Under the pieces are notes generated by a model. It did no database searches and had not been told where the DNA came from. It saw only the letters and a list, made by a program, of their open reading frames with translations. This document shows, in pieces, positions 1 through 13,700 of a stretch of DNA of 64,000 bases. Origin of the DNA: Synanceia verrucosa (Eukaryota > Chordata > Actinopteri > Perciformes > Synanceiidae); assembly GCA_029721515.1 (NCBI GenBank), contig CM056562.1, positions 4,923,963 through 4,987,962 on the forward strand, in the 5' to 3' direction. Numbering within the stretch: the first letter of the stretch is position 1; the number at the start of each line of letters is the position of its first letter. Made by a program: the position numbers and the translations under genes.

Positions 1-57
1 CAGCTTGTATAACATTGCTGTGGTGGGAGACGGAGCTGAGTGCGTTGAGATAGTGCT

Positions 58-65
<8 letters not shown>

Positions 66-100
<35 letters not shown>
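66..100. repeat. (TG)n microsatellite in klf5 3' UTR
   Basis: An uninterrupted TG/CA run of about 35 bp. On the klf5 strand it is (CA)n lying just downstream of the TAG stop at 111-109. Confidence 0.9.
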
Positions 101-103
<3 letters not shown>

Positions 104-108
104 CGCTG

Positions 109-1384
109 CTAGTTCTGGTGCCTCTTCATGTGCAGGGCGAGGTGGTCGGATCGGGAGAAGGAGCGTGAGCAGACGGCGCACTGGAAGGGTTTGGCGCCCG
201 TGTGCTTCCGGAAATGACGTGTCAGCTCGTCAGAGCGAGCAAAGCGCCAGTCGCAGCTGTCCCACGTGCACCTGTACGGCTTCTCACCTGCAGGGATGGG
301 AGACAAAGAAAAACTGAATGGCTAAATGTCTTGCCTAATCGCACGTTCGCTATCCATTGCTGTGCAAAAGAGCAGAGAACCGATTACCAGATTACCTATT
401 AAAACAGACGTTAATGCCCTGCACTGGGTGACTCATACAGATGGGTGGAGGGACTGGGAAAACAGGCTTTACTGAAAAGTCCAGTTGTCTAACAGCATAT
501 ACAGTCATGGCACTGCCTGCGGCGTTCATTAAGCACTAACGCTGCACAAGTTTCCCACGGCCGGCTCAACTGCATTGTCTGCCTCAGCCTCTGTTTGTCT
601 GTGACAGATGTCTCTCTGTCACTCTGTCATCCCAATAATGTGCAGCTCCAGGTGCCGAAGCCAGAACTCGTGTGACCTGTCTCCTTCAGGCCTGTCTCAG
701 CTTCAATAACCGACCCGCTGGGCCAGGTCCAGCAGCCCAAAGCTGGTCATTTGGGTTTTTTTCCATTGAAGCCGGTTTGAGATATGTATCTCCAATTACA
801 ATGGAGTGAATGGAATTTTGTTCGTTGAAAGAATTACATGATAATTAGAAGACTTAACAGGAAACAGATGGGTAACTTATTGAATTTTTATTGTCTCATT
901 GCCACCTTACAGCAAGAAGGTACCAGGTTTGGTTACCAGCCCAGCGAATCTGTGTGTGGGGTTTCAGTGTTCTGGGTTTTCTCTGGTACTCCTCCCAAAC
1001 TCCATCCAAAGCCGTGCATGAGGAAGGTCAATATATATTCTGCCTAAAAAAAAAACTACTGAAATGTATTGTCACGGCTCTATGCACCATAAACATAATT
1101 CCATTCACCTCCATTAAATTGGGGTGGAAGCAGAAAGAAATCCTAACTTGGACAAATACAATCCAGTCTGAATCTATGTGCATTCTCATTCTGTGGTTAC
1201 CATGGTTACATGAAATAGTCAAATATTTTATTGTCATTTTTTTGTCATTTGGGTGAACTAACCCTTTAAAAAAAAAAAAAAAGCACAGCAGCAACAACAG
1301 TAATCCTGTTAAGTCCTGTCAAACTTCGAAACACACAACTGAAGACAAACAATGAGAAAAAGAGTTAACTGTTGAGTGAACGTG

Positions 1385-1420
<36 letters not shown>

Positions 1421-4400
1421 CACAAACACACACACACACACACACGCGCACACACACACACAGACAAACACACACACACAATCAGGGTAATGGATGTTGA
1501 TGGAGATTAGAGTGGGAACTCCCACAGGGACCCAAACGCATTAGGAATCATCTCATACAGATTACTGACAGGTGTGTGTGTGTGTGTGTGTGTGTTTGAG
1601 TGTGTAAGTGTGCAGCTGAATAAGAGAGATGTAGAATGAGTAACAGACGAAGATAAATGTGAGGGAGGGTTAAGGTGGGAGGATGGCACAAAAGCACAGA
1701 AGATGGATGATTAGGTGAATAAAAGCAATAGAGGGGAAAAAAAGAAGAGAGGCGAAGCTGAGAGGATGAGGAAGTCGCTGCTGCTACATCCCTCTTTACG
1801 TGTCGTGTCCTCATCTTGCGGTCTGTAATAACTGCAATAACCACAATCAGCCTGCAGCTTGAATGACGCCAGATCTAATTGTCGTGTCATGTTCCCAAAA
1901 CTGAAATGCAAGACACGCACACCCACAACGATGTTCCGAACAAGCAGTTCAGTATTACCATCCGAGGAGTGTGTTCCACTTGTGAATCTGGTGTGAGTGT
2001 GTGAGCGTCCAGGTTAGTGAGGAATGCGTAGATATCAACAGAAGCTTTGTTTCGATAGCTGGAGTGAGGTGGGGCCCCAACACTTAAGCACTTGTTTGTT
2101 GACTTTGCTCATCCAAAACTAATAGTTCCAATGTAATTGTGAAAGACAGATTGGCAGAAAGGTGAGAAGAAAGGGAAAGGAAGAAAAAAAAGATGGGGGG
2201 GAAACAGTCCCTGGAGCATAGAGTGATAACTGAAGCAGCGGCATTAGAAACAAGATGATCCAAGATATTTTTGCAGACGAATCTTGTGTATATATTTATA
2301 GTGGCGAACAAGCGCATGCAGAGCATATTAAACACGAATGTCTGATCACAGACATTCACGCTGAGAGAGATGGCACCATGTGTCTAGCACTGAGAGTCAT
2401 CCCCTGGCAGAAGTGTGTCACTTCCACCTGTTTTGATGGAATAGTATATTGGGCAGAGGATGGGAATGAGGTAGGATACATTTACACACACACACATGCC
2501 AGGAACACAACGCTCTGCCTAGCAACATAGTGCCAGTGTGGATACAGAAACATGAGTCGTGTGGACAGCGTTGGTTTTTTGGGGGGGTATTTTAGACAAG
2601 TCCCCATTTAAAAAAAAAAAAAAAAAGTAGCATTAATCAGAGGGATGCCTTACCCGTGTGAGTCCTGAGGTGGGCCTTCAGATGGGACGACTTAGTGTAG
2701 ACCTTCTTGCAGCCTGACGACAGACAGGACGGAGATAAACAAAAACAGAAGGCTTAATCCCAATGCAAATCATTCAGATATGTTATATTACCCAACAGAC
2801 TGAGCTGTGGTATGCTCAAAATGTGATCTAATGAAGAACAGCATGCTGTTTGGGATGAGATGTAATAAATGTTTGTTTTTGTTATTCTGATTTTCAAAAT
2901 GTACACAAAGGTATTAAAATGGTTTATATTCTGTGTATTTACAAGAAAGTGCACGACAGTTTCTGCTGGAAACTTCTGTCCAATAAACCTGTTAGTTTTT
3001 GCATCAAAATTGAGATGTTTTAAATTCAGGATTACAAAACATGTTGCACATTATGTTATGTGCAATATGTAGATCACAAATGCCATAAAGGTTATTTGGA
3101 TTTTGAATGATTTCTTCAGTTTCAGTCAGCCTTTGAGGAAAGAAAAGACCACATTAGATTAAACAGTGAGTATCTGCAGCAGTGTGACTAATATACACTT
3201 GGGTTGAAGTGCGGATGCATCCTTGTGTGGATATGATGGGATAGAAGTTAGACGTGTGCTAACATGCTGCAGGAGGCTCTGCTTAAGCCTATTTTACACA
3301 TTGCCACAGGCTAGTTGACATTACATGTCCTACAAGTAGCTGCACATATTGTGCAATTGCAATCCGAGCCAGCAATTTAAAGTGTGACTGCATGCAAACG
3401 ATGTGTCGGTGGAAGTAAAGATCAAATGACTGAAAGAGAACATCCATTTAATAAACACATCCAAACACGCACACACGTTCATTACAAAATCATACCGATG
3501 ATTGCTTTAATAAAGCCACAACGATGTTTGCGAGAGCTCGCCATCTGAGGTGATACACCAGACAGTTAATTGAAAGGCAGTGACTGATGCTCTGCATTGC
3601 CAAAATATTTTAATTCCAGTGCAGAGCCAGCTGGAGCTACATACTGTGACTCATGAGCCTGGGAAAGTCTCTGTACGCACACTGGATCCTTTTTTTTAAA
3701 ATGCATGCTGGCTTTCTTAAAGCAGGTGACCAGGTATTAACCTGACCATGGTGTGGTGTTAAAAACAAACACACACAGCAGTGACAAGAACATGCAGTGC
3801 GTTATTGCTCTAACCTGGGTAGTCACAGTGGTGGATCCGTCGTTTCTCCAAGTCCGGATTGTTCCGCCGGTTGTAGCGGACAGGCACGGTGGTCTGGGCT
3901 GGGGTCGGGGCTGGGGTTGTCGCAGGTGCATGCGGAAGGCCGGTGGCTTGGCCTGGGACCGGTGCTGGACCTGCGGTGAGCGGCAGGGCTAAGCTGCCTG
4001 AGTCGGGCCCGAGTCCAGAGGTGCCGCCTGCCAACTTGGAGGCGATGGTGGCCGCATATGAGGGAGGAGGGGACATGGTGTGGAGCAGCTCCTTCTGCCT
4101 GTCAGGGCTGCCGGGCTCCGAGCTCGGTGGTGATGGTGGCAGGTAGGGCGCCTGCTGCTGGAGGAAATGAGGGTGTGCCTGAGCGTGAGCATGAGTGTAT
4201 GGGCCTCCACCCAGGCCGCAGTAGGACGGCTTGGCAGTCTGCTCTTGCTGAGATGCAGCAGAAGCCACAGGCAAATCGTGGAAAGATGTGTGGACTGTGG
4301 AAGTGGAAGTGTGTTGTATCTGCTGCTGATGATGATGTGGGGCCTCCATACCGTTGCCATGGTGATGGTCCAAGCCAGAGCTTAGCAGCTGAAACAGTGA

Positions 4401-6048
4401 GCCGCCGTTGTCGTGATGGAGGGCATGCTGCTCGAACTGCGGAGACATTTCTTGTTTGATGAACACCTCTGGCACCGGCTCGCCACTGCGGCTGCCTCCC
4501 GACTGGTTGAAAACACTGGTGAAGTCCGGCAACCCTGTTATCGTCATGTTTATGGCTGAGGTTTCCATGGCAATGCTGCCGGGGCCATGCCCAGATGTGC
4601 TGCAGCTGCTGGCAGGCGTCGTGTTGGGACAGTGCAGCTGAACGTTGGGGGAGAAACACGGGGAGGTGGATTCTGTTTTGATGTGGGCAAGGCCCACGTG
4701 GTTCTGGTGCTGAGGGGGCCGCACCTGCTGAGACAAGCCCATCCTCAGGTAGGCAGCGTCGGGGAGGTACAGATTCATGTTGAGGGTATAGGGAGCCCCG
4801 GCGTGATCGCCAAAGAACTGATCCAGCACAGACGAGCCGTCTCCCTGGGACTTCTGCTGGCCGTCTGCATGGGGTGGAGGGGGAAGAGACTGAGGGGAGA
4901 GGTACCTGTCCATCTCACACTTTGCCTGTAGACAAAAACAAAAAACAAAACACAAGTCTGCTTTAGAAACATCTCAGGTGAAATTAAATGCACTCACACT
5001 TCAGACATGCTCCTCGTGAGCCACCGCGAAACTATTCTGGGGCGCTATTTTGAGAAGACAAAGAGTTTGATAGGACAGTCACAGCGAAAACATTTATCAA
5101 GTAGTCATCAATAGGCAGTTGTCACATTCCCTCTCTGGCTGCAATAAGGCTGAACTCAAAAACCCAGCGGCTGAGGGGCCAACAGTTGACGATCAGGCCA
5201 TGGAAATCACATCGAATAATCTCACACAGAACATTTGCACACCTGCGGTTATGATAACAGACTGGAGGTTGATCTAACTGGCATCACAGGACAAACAAAT
5301 CTATCAAACGGCGCCTTGTTCTTTAGTATTGTGCTGTTGTGGTCTAATTCCTGTGAACCTGAAGGCAGGTAAAGCAAGTTGGAGGAGCCCTGAGGCAGAG
5401 AAGTGAAGCAGCAGCATGAAAGGCACAGGGGGAAACACCCATGCCTCCCTGCCTGCAGCAGCAGCAGCAGTCTGGGATGGGCTGCCTGCTATTTCTAGGC
5501 TCCTGATCCTACCAGCTGTTATGGAGCAGCTCTGCTGCACAAGTTCCCAGCTAACTGGGGACAGAGTTGCCGGGAGCTTTCTGTCCGAAGCTGGAGTCAG
5601 TTGTTGTCAGCATGGTATGATGGTGGCGGGGGGGGGCTAACAACTGGTGGCCAACTGGCTGGCATAGAAAACATGCGGTGAATGCGTTTACTGGCCTCTG
5701 ATCGCAGCCTGCTCGCTTTCATTGAAGCAAACAGTGCAAAACGAAGCGGTGATCGACAGCATCACGCAACTTAAACAGGTCGATGGAAATATTTGAGGCC
5801 ATTAACAAAAATGCTGAATCGACAAACAGTCTGCCACGCCCATTCAATGAAATACATCACTAATTGTTTAAAGTCGGTTTTACCTGCGTGTAGTCACTTG
5901 GTCCGGTCTTGTCCGTTTCCGTGATCTTGCAGTCCAAGCCGAACAGTGCCGAGTCCTCCAGGGGGAATCCAGCGGGCAGAGTCGCCTTCTGCAGCGGGTA
6001 GAAGGGATCCTCCTGCCCGCCGCAGCTCATCGCGATGGTCGCGGCCAT
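109..6048 (-). CDS. klf5: Krüppel-like factor 5 transcription factor
   Basis: Nuclear C2H2 zinc-finger activator that binds GC/CACCC boxes. Coding exons on the minus strand are 6048-5884, 4925-3815, 2713-2654 and 287-109. All borders are GT-AG and the phases join to 505 codons including the stop (504 aa; human KLF5 has 457). Exon 1 begins MAATIAMSCGGQEDPF. Exon 2 carries the KLF5-type VLDQFFGDHAGAPYTLNMN block, a His/Gln-rich middle, the PPSPPSSEPGSPDRQ segment, the PPPSYAATIASKL WW-binding motif and VRYNRRNNPDLEKRRIHHC. Exon 3 is the 60-bp exon that finishes finger 1 (KKVYTKSSHLKAHLRTHTG). Exon 4 encodes fingers 2 and 3 and ends HMKRHQN. The PPPSY block and the downstream pibf1 support klf5 over other KLFs. 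Which teleost paralogue letter applies cannot be decided. A (CA)n run starts about 8 nt after the stop, in the 3' UTR. Confidence 0.96.
1385..1596. repeat. Compound CA then GT microsatellites in klf5 intron 3
   Basis: Interrupted (CA)n at about 1385-1480, with CAGACAAACA interruptions, and (GT)n at about 1572-1596. They are 90 bp apart in inverted sense, inside the 2.4-kb last intron of klf5 (288-2653). I recognise nothing else in that intron. Confidence 0.85.
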
Positions 6049-6420
6049 GAAGCTCCGACGCAGCGCCGCAAATGCTGGCTGGCTGTGTGATAGAGAAAGC
6101 CCAGAGAGGAGGAGGAGGAGGAGGAGGAGGAGGAGGATGCTACACGACTGAGCCGACGAGGTGTGGTGGAGCTGCTAATGTGCACCCGTCTGCTACATCT
6201 CCCTCCACTTGTTTCATCCCTCCACCGGCCCACACACACTTTTTCTATGTGCTGCTGTACAGGGCGGAGCGGCCCCGTGTAAATACTGCACACACTCCGC
6301 CCACCAAGGCTCTAAAACGGCTTTGATCATCCATTCAGGAGCCACCGCCCTGCGCTCCATCTGAATACACCAACAGTGTCGTAAAGCACACCGGACCAGC
6401 CAGATAGACCGCATGCATAT
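6049..6420 (-). promoter_or_regulatory. klf5 5' UTR and proximal promoter (predicted)
   Basis: The stretch just upstream of the klf5 ATG at 6048. It contains a (GGA)n run at 6105-6137 (CCT-rich on the transcript strand) and GC-box-like sites: GGGCGGAGC near 6261, CTCCGCCC near 6295 and CCGCCC near 6345. No clear TATA box is placed. The transcription start is not determinable from sequence alone. Confidence 0.5.
6105..6137. repeat. (GGA)n trinucleotide run in the klf5 leader
   Basis: Roughly eleven GGA units, 58-90 bp upstream of the klf5 start codon. The plus strand is G-rich; the transcript would carry (UCC)n. Confidence 0.9.
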
Positions 6421-8189
6421 CCATAAAGGATGAGAAGCTTAAACTCAACTAAACCAGCTATTATAAACTACACTTTTTTAAATGAATCATACATATAATA
6501 ATATAAATATGTTGTAACATTTTCACAGGTGTAGAGGAACAGTACTGTCCAAGAGCAACATGGAGAGTTAACTGGACTGCATGTACTTTGACCTGGAAGA
6601 CTGGGAACCTTCACAGACAATAACAGTGCTGTTTTTGTGTTTTACACAAATATCTTAAAGCTTGTCTATTTGTGTCTTTTTCCAGAGACTAGGAGCTACA
6701 ACAGAGATGCATTCAGGTGTTTAATAAATATCAATTTATTTCAAACCCTACAACTCCAATTTGCAGTGTAGAGCATCTAACTAATCCATTTTTAAGCTCC
6801 TCCACATAATATTATCTATTATTTCAATAATTTTCTCAGGTTGAGTAGCTGGTGAAAGTAGGTTAGAGTGAATGACATAAAAGAGTGCTCCTTTAAGGAG
6901 GACTCAATGTTTTTTCAGCTTTGAGTAGTAGTTTTTTGTGTAACATTTGCAGGTTTACTCTCCCCGACAGACAAACTGCACCTGAACCACCTGAAACGCC
7001 TTGATTGAAGCCCGCCTTTTCTTCTATAATGTGGTGATGTCACTGAGTAACATTTGCATAACACCTGCCCAGCTGCTGATGAGGAGGAGCTCAGACAGGG
7101 TGAAAAGAGGTGCAACTATTTTGAACATTACAGCATGCAGTAGTACTAGTAGCAGCAGCAGTAGTAGTAGTAGTTGTAGCAGACAGCATATTGTATTCAC
7201 CTGAAAGTAAGCATGATAATGGGTTTAAATGATGTTTTTAAAGGGGAAGTTCTGTTTTTTTACAACTCCTGACTCAAAATGAGAATAGTAGTAGTGTAGT
7301 CCATCTTACTGAACATCTGCTATTTGAGAAATTGTCAAGTTTGTGTCATTTACTGGCTGCATTTCAGTGCCCCCTTTACTCCTGTTAAATGGATATCATC
7401 AAATCCAAATATCATCAAAAACACTTCAAATGACTCCAAAGTGAAATGGGTGAATACATGACAGTATTTTATCTCAGAAATAAGATCCATTGTGTAAAAA
7501 CCAGAACTTCCCCTCTAACAGGACATCTTTGTGGTGTGAACTGGATGGTGTGTTATTATGGAAAAATACCGTCTGCTATAGCAGCTCAGACACATTTCAG
7601 CTTGTAGGAACAACTACAAGTGATACAAATGGTTTAAAAGCAAAGTGTAGTAAATTAATTCACGAGGAAAACAATGTGGTATACTGCAGAGTATTGCAGT
7701 TTCAAAAAAGTGGGAGAAAACCACTTTAAAGCAGTGCCCCGGTCAGTTTAATATGACACCAACAAGAACATGGTTTGAAATGATAAAGGTATGCCTACTA
7801 TGTCTATATTTAAAGCCAAAGGAGCCTCGGCTTGTGCAAATCAGAGGCGAAGGTTCCTGCAATGCTGTTTGTCTATAGCCACCAAGATCTGAGAGGCTGG
7901 AAAAAAGAGGAAATAATGATAGACAGACCTAATAAAACAGACCACGGCCAAGAAAAAGGAATTTTTGGGCAGTCAGTTAGCTAGGAATGTGTACCCCGTG
8001 GAAGGTAATACCTCTGGTTTTGGAGCAGGGAATTTATCATTTCTGAACAATATGTAACCAAGGATGAGAACAAATAAACATCACCAGCAACAGTTTATAC
8101 TTTTGTATTTCAAAAGTTGTTATTTGAAAAGCCTTTAAAAAAACAACACAATTGTAAAAGTCCCATTAACACAGTAGTTAATAGCATAT
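6421..8189. other. klf5-pibf1 intergenic interval / pibf1 3' UTR
   Basis: No exon with recognisable homology. It holds an AGC/AGT-type triplet run (about 7140-7185) and AT-rich unique DNA. The right part should contain the pibf1 3' UTR. A possible minus-strand ATTAAA signal (plus-strand TTTAAT near 7748) is only suggestive. Confidence 0.5.
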
Positions 8190-8953
8190 TCATTTGGGTT
8201 TCTGCTTCATCTTTCGGTACCAATCAGGACCTTCTTTATTGGTCTGCAAATGAATGAAACAGAGGAAAAATGATTAAAGGACTTCCACAACATATCTTTG
8301 TTCAACTGACAGCAGTGACAGACTCAAACATTTCTTTTAAATCAATTTATCATTTTGTGTCAACATCTAGCGCTGCTTTTCTCTGAACTTTACTGTCCAG
8401 GCAGGTAAAGGTTGTGTGACTCATATAAGGGTGTTTCCAAGACAGACACTTACAAACACAGTGGGTTTGGGTTTGTTTGGTGACTCCTCTGTGGTTCTGT
8501 TGATACGTTTGGGCTGGTGTCCTTCGCCTGAGCTCCTGATGCCAGTTTTATCTGTTTCCAGCTGATTTAGAGCATTTCCCCGAACAGACTGCATGCTGAT
8601 CAGGACCTGCTTCATCACTGCCAACTCCTGGAGAATCACATTCATGAAAACAGAAACAATAATGGGAATCTTTCTGAGAAATAACTGTGGCTATAGTGTC
8701 CAAAAGGCCAGAAATCTCAGCTAAATCATAATATATGTTCTACAAATACTGAACAATTTCCTGTCAAATGGATGTTTTGAATGAATGAATTTGTAATGCT
8801 GCTGTCTGAACTATGGGACCACTTGCAGTGAGCTCAACAAGCTCCTGGGTGTGCAGGGGTGGCAGCAGGGCAGAGGAGAGGACTCTGGGCCATTTCACGG
8901 TTCTATTTATCACCCCTGAGGACATGAGCCCCGGCATGTCACACACACACATA

Positions 8954-9003
<50 letters not shown>

Positions 9004-10710
9004 CCGGTGGCATCCCAAACAGCCAAGCTGAGGAACAGCTGTCTGTGACAGGGCACATGCTTCGAACACTCCCACGTGCACGCACGTACGTGCACAGGCA
9101 ATCTTGAAGGAGGACTTGCAACACAGTGCAACAACTTGTCTGGACATCAAAAGCCTGTTACATTTACAACTACTGCATTAACTGATTTATCGTTCAACTG
9201 GGAACTTTAGCAGTTTGATAACTGATTAATTGTCATTTTTTTGAGAAATACAAAAGAAATAACCAAACATTTAATGATTCCACATTTTCAAATGTAAGAA
9301 TTTGTTGCTTTTCCTTGTCAAATATTATACTTCATATTTTTCAATATTTGGACTGTTAACTGGACAATAGAAGGCATTTGAAGACAGGAAAATAGTGAGG
9401 GACTTTTATCAGCCAAACAATGAACTGAAAGATTAATCAACAATGAAAATAAATAGGGCTTTCAAATTTTTTTAATCAGAATAACTCTTTGAGTGCCACT
9501 GAGATGGTATACGCCACAGAGATCAAAGCAGGAAGTGGAGACGATTGCGATTAGAGAGCAAAAAGGTTGGATTCTGGACAAAAAGTTGTGATTTTGGTGA
9601 AAGTGTCCTCTACTCTACCTCTGATAAAACAAGAATGGAACAAGGTAAAAAACAGTTTTTTCATGATGAAAGAGAGAGTCTCTTCTTTCATTTGAGCTAT
9701 TCAGTGTTTTCAGAGACATGGTACAAAATATTCTGTTCATCATGAAAATGACTCAAAATGGGCAAAAAACGCTGGAACAAGGCACTTTCTGTTTAAAAAA
9801 AAAAGGGCTGGCAATCACACATTTTTGTGGATTAATTTTGATTAATCATGATTAAATATTAATTTTTATCTATATTCATTGTGTTTCTTTTCCATGAGCA
9901 AACAGAGAGAAGGAATATATCTGCACTGAACAGGTTCATTAAACTTGAAACAACTGAACAACATTTTGTCTCTTAGTTATAAACAAACATTTATCATCAA
10001 TCAACCATCGTTCATCTATCTGCTCCACTATACTTGTTCATCAGGGTTGAATGATGAACTGTGTCTCCTCCAGTTGGAGACTATAGAAGTGGATATTTGG
10101 TGACTGTGGAGGCTCCTAAACTGAGCAGGAAGCCTCAATCAGAGCAGCCACAGTGATCAATGAGGGGATTGATGGAGTTTATTGGTGGATATCAGTCAAA
10201 CATTGGATGTTTTTAATCGTCACTCACAGAGAGCCTCGGTGTGGACCAACCACTGAGGAGCATCAACTGGTCTGTTAGAGGTCTGCAGAGACTCAGAGGC
10301 TCTGTAGCCTCCACTGAGACGAGATGCTGAAGTAGAAACTAGTCTGGTTGTTTCTGCTTCCTGTCACTACTGGATCAACTGACCATTTGAGCCGCTAACT
10401 CTACTGAGAACAACTGACTGAAATGAGTTGGACACATTCACAGTCATTCTGCTGCAGATGGTTAATTGAGATAAAATTTTAATCAGATTAATCATGATGA
10501 TGGATTAATCCACGTTAACCTGTTAATTTCGACAGCCCTGTGATTGCAGCAGTGATAAAAAGCAAATATTTTGAACAAGAACAGCGACCATCTTGATGAA
10601 GTGTACCTCTCGATGGTTGAGAAGTCGCTCCAGATCGGCGGCCATGTTGTTTTTCACCTGTTCCAGTGCAGTCCGTTCTTTCCTCAGAGAACTGGGGTTA
10701 AACCCAAAAA

Positions 10711-10754
<44 letters not shown>

Positions 10755-13700
10755 AGATCTCCAGTCACAGATAACATTACTGTACTTACTACTGTATGTA
10801 TTACTATACTTGCTGCCAGTTAAGAAGTCATTACTGTAGTTACTATGGGGTCATGTGAAACTTGTTGAACAGGTCAATTCTGTGAATCACTTAATGATGG
10901 TTTATGAGCTTCTTTAAGACACAGTATTGCAAGATGACAAAGAGCAGAACACGTACTGAATGAGGTAGAAGTCCATTTTTATGAATGAGTGTTACTTTGC
11001 TTCAGGACGGGGTCAGGAAGGGTCAACACAGGACCAGCAGTGGTTTACATTAGGATGGTGCTTCATTGCTTAACTTGGAGGGCAGCTGTGGCTCAAGTTG
11101 GCCACCAATCAGAAGGTTGGTGGTTTGATTCCTCCAATAGCCTACAAGCCGTCATGTCCTTGAGCAAGATACCTTGCTCCCAGTACCTAATGTCTACATG
11201 AGCAGAGTTTACAGAGATCTTTCTTTGAAGTTCATGGGGGATATTTAAAGCATTTTTGCCACAGGTGAGAGCACAACGGCAGTGAGCAGCAAGAGAAAAC
11301 CTGCAGTCTGCCAGTTTGCATATTTTCCCAGTTAAAATACAGAGGGGGACAAGGGATTAAGGTCAGCCCCAGGAAGCTATACTGTATGTGTGCTGAAGTG
11401 AGAACACCGAGCGGACACAACGCATGGATACACGAAACGATGCACAAAGACATATTGAGCGAGGTATGAGAGGCACACAAACTAAAGGGGGATAGGGAGA
11501 AAGCAGAGACGCCCCAGGGCAGGGAGGTGTGACTCGCTGTCATGACGAGTGAATTACAAGATGCAAAATGTAACTAACGAAATTAACGAAGAAAGAGGAT
11601 GGCAAGAGAGAAGCAACACCTAATAGCCTGTAATAAAAAAAAAGAAAAAAAAAAAAAGTTGTGTGTGTTTTTCTTTAGTTCAGTTCTTGCAGGAAAGGCG
11701 TGTTCCTTATAGTACCTGACATCATCCTCAAGCGAGTTGAGACGCTCCTTCAACGCAACGATCTGCGTTTCCTTTTGTCTCACCGTCTCAATCAGGTAGC
11801 TGTAGGGCTGCTGAGTCTGCTGCAGCAGCTGGTTGGCTGCCGACAACTGAGGAACGACACAAATATGTGCATGACTGCCCGCTTACAATAAAAATTACTA
11901 CCATCCTAACCCTAACCCTAACTAAAGTCTAACCTTACACTAACATTAAATGTTCTCCAAATCTTTAGCATAAAATGTAACAGTTTCCATTATGGGAACC
12001 TGCATTTTGTCCCCATAAGGATGGTGAGTCCCCATAATGTGACTGTGTTATCAGATTTATGTCCCCATAACTTTGGCAATACAAGCACACACACGCACAC
12101 ACACGCACACACACGCACACAATAATACACCTGAGATTCAGGTCTTATTCAGGAGCTACACTTCTGTCATTGTGATGTTCATTATACTGAACATGACATG
12201 GTTAAAAATCACCCTCACATGTGGTTAACATTACAGTATGGTGGAGTAATTCTGTGCGATATTTATGAATGACTCTTTGCAGCAACAACAACCACAGCAA
12301 AGATTCCCTTATCTCTGATGTCATCAGCCCATAAATGTGAGTCTCTATGAAAGCGTAACCTTTTGACGGTTGTTTGACTCTTTTAATGTTGTATGCATCT
12401 TTTACGCTGTATAAATGGGTTATGTCTGTTGTACAATGTACAATGACAATAAAAATACTATATTCTATTCTTTTTTTATGAATAGTGCATAATTTTATTA
12501 AGCTTTTAGATTAGACTTAAAAAATCTTTTAGATCATCCGCCATACAAGAGTCTGAACGTACTGTGTGTGTAATACAATATTACTCAATACTCAGTCAGT
12601 ATCACATTTAAAATCTGCGAACAATTCGGGTGTTACACATTAAACCACTTTTACAGCCAGCCAGCAGTGAGCAGAACTGGGTGGGAGGGTAAGGACAATA
12701 ATTACTTAGTCAGGGTGTCTGTGTGGGTGGTTAAGTGGTTAACACCCTTTCTAGTGAATAAAAAGTATAATTTTTCACCCTTTCCTTTCACGGCTGATGA
12801 ATTATGAGGCATTCCAGATGAGTGCCAGTCACACCTGACAGTTGAATGGCTGGCTTATTTAGTCACAAACCTGCCCCGCCCCTCTAGTCTAGCTTGCACA
12901 ATCTCTCCTCTCGCTCAGATTATAAATTCTAAGAAAAAAAGCAAAGCGCACTGGATCGCCAGAGCTGTCATTCTCTCGTTTTTTTGTTTAGCATCAGGGC
13001 ATGAATAGCAGACACGTGACTTCATGTCACGCACAGTCAAAATACACACACGCCACAAAATGAAAGCCACGCCATGTGCTAAACACAACACAAGCCTCAA
13101 GCCATGATTGGGCTTTTGGGTTGTTGGGAGAGTGAAGAGCGTGACCGTTTCTCACTGTGCTCTGTGTGACAGGTACGAAGAAGAACTCCTCTCATGATGT
13201 GTGAGGTATCTGCACATTTCAGCACCACTGTTAACCCTTTAAGTCCTGAGCCTATTTCGGCCGTTTTTAATACTTTTGATTTTGTCTCTATATACCACAT
13301 AAAAATGCTTGGTATCTTTTTTTCCAGCACAACTTCATCTATATGAAGAGATTAGTTAGTTATTAGTTATTATTTCACTATGACCTACTTTATTAACATA
13401 TTGGGCCAAAAAATAATCAAATTGGAATTAAATAAATTTAAAAAAAAAAATTGTATTTATTACAATAAAAAGCACAAACATGCTCAATCAAACTGTTTTG
13501 GAACTTGAAAAACTAAATATAGGTTGCCAATGTGAATATGTAAATGTAAAATTGAGAGTATTATTATGTACAAACATTTGCAATAAAAAAAATCTGATCA
13601 TGCCGGCGTGATCATGGGCCCCACAGGGTTAAACTAAAATATCATAAAACAGACAGAGGGCACTCTCATTAAGGAATCCTAAGAAGGTGTCTTTGATTAT

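Noticed and set aside
57..317. Plus-strand open frame starting in a GT repeat
   Set aside because: It is the antisense shadow of the klf5 last exon plus microsatellite translation (VCVCVC).
4102..4659. 185-codon minus-strand open frame in klf5 exon 2
   Set aside because: Alternative-frame shadow of the klf5 coding exon, which is itself open and homologous throughout.
8941..9001. CRISPR-like or other regular repeat array
   Set aside because: Regular repeats here are dinucleotide microsatellites in a eukaryotic genome; no spacer structure anywhere in the window.
11080..11200. Possible tRNA gene (A and B box words)
   Set aside because: No cloverleaf with paired acceptor stem; body matches a fish tRNA-derived SINE. 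The same applies to the head of the element at 24773-25134.
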